Assembly: GCA_003023485.1 (NCBI GenBank)
Contig: PXSG01000054.1
Span: forward strand, 1-9,616
Length of the DNA stretch: 9,616 bases
Origin: Halobacteriales archaeon SW_10_68_16
GTDB lineage: Archaea > Halobacteriota > Halobacteria > Halobacteriales > Haloarculaceae
Direction of reading: 5' to 3'
The notes below the pieces were generated by a model. That model made no database searches and was not told where the DNA came from. It worked only from the letters and a program-made list of their open reading frames with translations. This document shows, in pieces, positions 7,831-9,616 of the stretch. How positions within the stretch are numbered: the stretch's first letter is position 1; each line of letters starts with the position of its first letter. Both the position numbers and the translations under genes were made by a program.

Positions 7831-8453
7831 CACTCCCCGCTGGTGTCGAGCGACGTTCCTTCGGGTCCGAGACGGCCCTGGCGACGCGGGGACCGGCGGT
7901 TTCCGAGGAGGCGACCGACGGCGAGTGGCGCCGCTGGGACCCCCACCGGTCGAAACTCGCCGCGATGCTCGAGGCGGGGATGGACGCGGGCCTCGCTGGC
8001 GGCGAGACGGTGCTGTACCTCGGTGGGGCGGCGGGGACGACCGTCAGCCACGTCGCGGACTTCGCCGGGCCGACCTACGCCGTGGAGTTCGCCGCCCGGC
8101 CGATGCGTGACCTCGTGGGGGTCGCCGAATCGCGGTCGAACCTCTTTCCGCTGCTGAAGGACGCCCGCCAGCCCGAGACCTACGCACACGTCGTCGAACC
8201 GGTCGAGGTCGTCGTCCAGGACGTCGCCACGCGCGGCCAGGCAGCCGTCGCACTCGCGAACCGGCAGTTCCTCGCCGGGGACGGGCGGTTACTCCTGGCG
8301 ATCAAGGCCCGCAACGAGGACGTGACGCGCCCGCCCGCCGACGTCTTCGAGGACGTGCTCGCCGAGCTGCGCGAGGGCTACGAGGTGTTGGCGACCGAGC
8401 GACTGGAGCCGTTCCACGAGGACCACCTCGCCGTCGTCGCCACGCCACGATGA
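7827..8453 (+). CDS. flpA: Fibrillarin-like rRNA/tRNA 2'-O-methyltransferase
   Basis: A complete 208-residue archaeal fibrillarin, the S-adenosylmethionine-dependent catalytic subunit of the C/D box RNP. It starts at GTG 7827, overlapping the nop5 stop as GTGA; a weak GTGAT (7817-7821) lies upstream and there is no in-frame ATG nearby. Seen motifs: RSKLAAML (41-48), the SAM-binding loop VLYLGGAAGTTVSHVADF (62-79), the acidic SAM-ribose contact in YAVEF (84-88), VVVQDVATRGQ (128-138), and LLLAIKAR (155-162) followed by EPFHEDHLAVV (194-204). K43, D132, K160 and H197 are candidates for the known K-D-K-H catalytic tetrad. The SAM loop has LGGAAG where LGAAAG is more usual in this family (from memory), a conservative change. 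Coding looks intact, in contrast to its partner nop5 immediately upstream. Confidence 0.95.
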   Translation: MTLPAGVERRSFGSETALATRGPAVSEEATDGEWRRWDPHRSKLAAMLEAGMDAGLAGGETVLYLGGAAGTTVSHVADFAGPTYAVEFAARPMRDLVGVAESRSNLFPLLKDARQPETYAHVVEPVEVVVQDVATRGQAAVALANRQFLAGDGRLLLAIKARNEDVTRPPADVFEDVLAELREGYEVLATERLEPFHEDHLAVVATPR

Positions 8454-9403
8454 CCGGCGCGAGCGACGGCGACCCCGACGACGCGACTGGCGACGGCCAT
8501 CTCGCCGACGTCGACCTCGCGGCAGTCCGCGAGGTGCTGGTCGAGTGGTACGAAGCGGACCACAGGGCGTTCCCCTGGCGCGAGACCACCGACCCCTACG
8601 AGATACTGGTCTCTGAGGTGATGAGCCAGCAGACACAGCTCGGGCGGGTCGTCGACGCCTGGGAGGGCTTCATAGAGCGGTGGTCCACGGTCGAGACCCT
8701 CGCGGCGGCCGACCGCGCCGACGTGGTCGCGTTCTGGACCGACCACAGCCTCGGGTACAACAACCGGGCACGGTACCTCCACGAGGCCGCCCAGCAGGTC
8801 GTGGCCGACTACGACGGGGAGTTTCCGCGTGACCCCGAGGAACTCTCGAATCTGATGGGTGTTGGCCCCTACACCGCCAACGCCGTCGCGAGTTTCGCCT
8901 TCAACAACGGCGAGGCGGTCGTCGATACGAACGTCAAGCGGGTCCTCTACCGAACACTTGCGGAAATCCATAATACGGACGACCCGCCGTATGAGGAGGT
9001 AGCGAACGCCCTCATGCCGGACGGTCGATCCCGCGTCTGGAACAACGCGATCATGGAACTGGGGGGCGTCGCCTGTCAGAAGACGCCACGGTGCGACGAA
9101 GAAGGGTGTCCCTGGCGGGAGTGGTGTCACGCCTACCAAACCGGCGACTTCACCGCGCCCGACGTCCCGACCCAGCCGTCCTTCGAAGGGTCACGCCGGC
9201 AGTTCCGGGGGCGGATCGTGGCGGCGCTCGGGGAACACGGGTCGCTGGAACTGGACGAACTCGGACCACGGGTCCGCGTCGACTATGTCCCCGACGGCGA
9301 GTACGGCCGCGCGTGGTTGCGGGACCTGCTGTCGGATCTGGAAGCCGACGGGCTCGTCGAGACCGAGGATGTCGAGGGCAAAACCGTCGCCAGCCTCCGC
9401 TAG
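8450..9403 (+). CDS. mutY: A/G-specific adenine DNA glycosylase
   Basis: A 317-residue MutY that removes adenine paired with 8-oxoguanine in base-excision repair. ATG 8450 overlaps the flpA stop (ATGA). After an acidic, probably disordered tail of about 20 residues comes the HhH-GPD fold. FPWRETTDPYEILVSEVMSQ (41-60) includes catalytic Glu56. The helix-hairpin-helix LMGVGPYTANAV (135-146) carries Tyr at the position where endonuclease III has its catalytic Lys. VVDTNVKR (157-164) carries catalytic Asp159. Four cysteines (C209, C215, C220, C226) suit a 4Fe-4S cluster, spaced x5-x4-x5 rather than the x6-x2-x5 of E. coli. After PSFEGSRRQFRGR (243-255) the C-terminus looks like a small winged-helix domain and not the MutT-like 8-oxoguanine recognition domain of E. 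coli MutY. Codons 8950-9005 are unusually AT-rich for this window. The gene ends at TAG. Confidence 0.93.
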   Translation: MTGASDGDPDDATGDGHLADVDLAAVREVLVEWYEADHRAFPWRETTDPYEILVSEVMSQQTQLGRVVDAWEGFIERWSTVETLAAADRADVVAFWTDHSLGYNNRARYLHEAAQQVVADYDGEFPRDPEELSNLMGVGPYTANAVASFAFNNGEAVVDTNVKRVLYRTLAEIHNTDDPPYEEVANALMPDGRSRVWNNAIMELGGVACQKTPRCDEEGCPWREWCHAYQTGDFTAPDVPTQPSFEGSRRQFRGRIVAALGEHGSLELDELGPRVRVDYVPDGEYGRAWLRDLLSDLEADGLVETEDVEGKTVASLR

Positions 9404-9616
9404 AGGCGGTCGGTCACGGTCAGGAGGTTGAGCGCCAGTCCCACCACCAGGAGGGCGCCGCAGAGAGCGACATCCGGACCAGTCGTCCCGAACAACAGCC
9501 CGCTCGTTTTGACGCCGAGGGCGACCGCGTAGCCGGCGCCGGCGATGGCGAGGACCAGGCCGGCGAAGCCGACCAGCAGCGTGCCGGTGGCGCCGAACCG
9601 ACCGTCTTCCGCCCCG
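9400..9616 (-). CDS. Small hypothetical membrane protein, 3' end only
   Basis: The - strand is open from the window edge to TAG at 9402-9400, giving the last 71 residues. The reading is strongly hydrophobic, with two likely membrane helices: TGTLLVGFAGLVLAIAGAGY and, near the end, DVALCGALLVVLGLALNLL, followed by a short TVTDRL tail. The connecting loop is about 20 residues (KTSGLLFGTTGP). The helices, the exact abutment with mutY and the lack of a good + strand frame make this a credible gene. I do not recognise the family and assign no function. The start lies outside the window. Confidence 0.65.
   Translation of the reverse strand, partial: GAEDGRFGATGTLLVGFAGLVLAIAGAGYAVALGVKTSGLLFGTTGPDVALCGALLVVGLALNLLTVTDRL

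Overview
The window is very GC-rich, strongly biased to G/C at third codon positions, and encodes proteins loaded with Asp and Glu. These traits, together with an archaeal Nop5-fibrillarin pair, point to a haloarchaeon (class Halobacteria). I cannot name the species from the sequence.

Left part (1-5123, + strand): a tightly overlapping operon of prkA (5' end outside the window), a DUF444/YeaH von Willebrand A-type protein, and a SpoVR/YcgB protein. This matches the order of the bacterial yeaG-yeaH-ycgB set, which is linked to stationary phase, starvation and sporulation. Only prkA is undamaged in the visible part. The DUF444 gene has an in-frame amber codon at 2927-2929, followed by an intact 95-codon tail. 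The spoVR gene changes reading frame at about 3691-3711 and lacks a conserved segment there. As written, the operon encodes a complete kinase-like ATPase C-terminal part but no full-length partner.

Middle part (5139-7100, - strand): a complete long-chain acyl-CoA synthetase gene, convergent with spoVR across only 15 bases. It is divergent from the next operon across 87 bases, which hold two AT-rich boxes placed for leaderless transcription in both directions.

Right part (7188-9403, + strand): nop5, flpA (fibrillarin) and mutY, each overlapping the next by four bases. Nop5 and fibrillarin are the scaffold and methyltransferase of the C/D-box RNA 2'-O-methylation complex; MutY removes adenine mispaired with 8-oxoguanine. 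Nop5 is also broken: its frame changes at about 7362-7378 and the part encoding the first coiled-coil helix appears missing. The window ends in the 3' end of a small membrane protein gene on the - strand, whose stop codon overlaps that of mutY in one CTAG palindrome.

I see no new defence or mobile system. The main signal is three separate gene disruptions within about 4.5 kb. One of them is in nop5, which is normally indispensable, so sequencing or assembly error must be weighed against real gene decay. No RNA genes, CRISPR arrays, insertion sequences or long repeats were seen.
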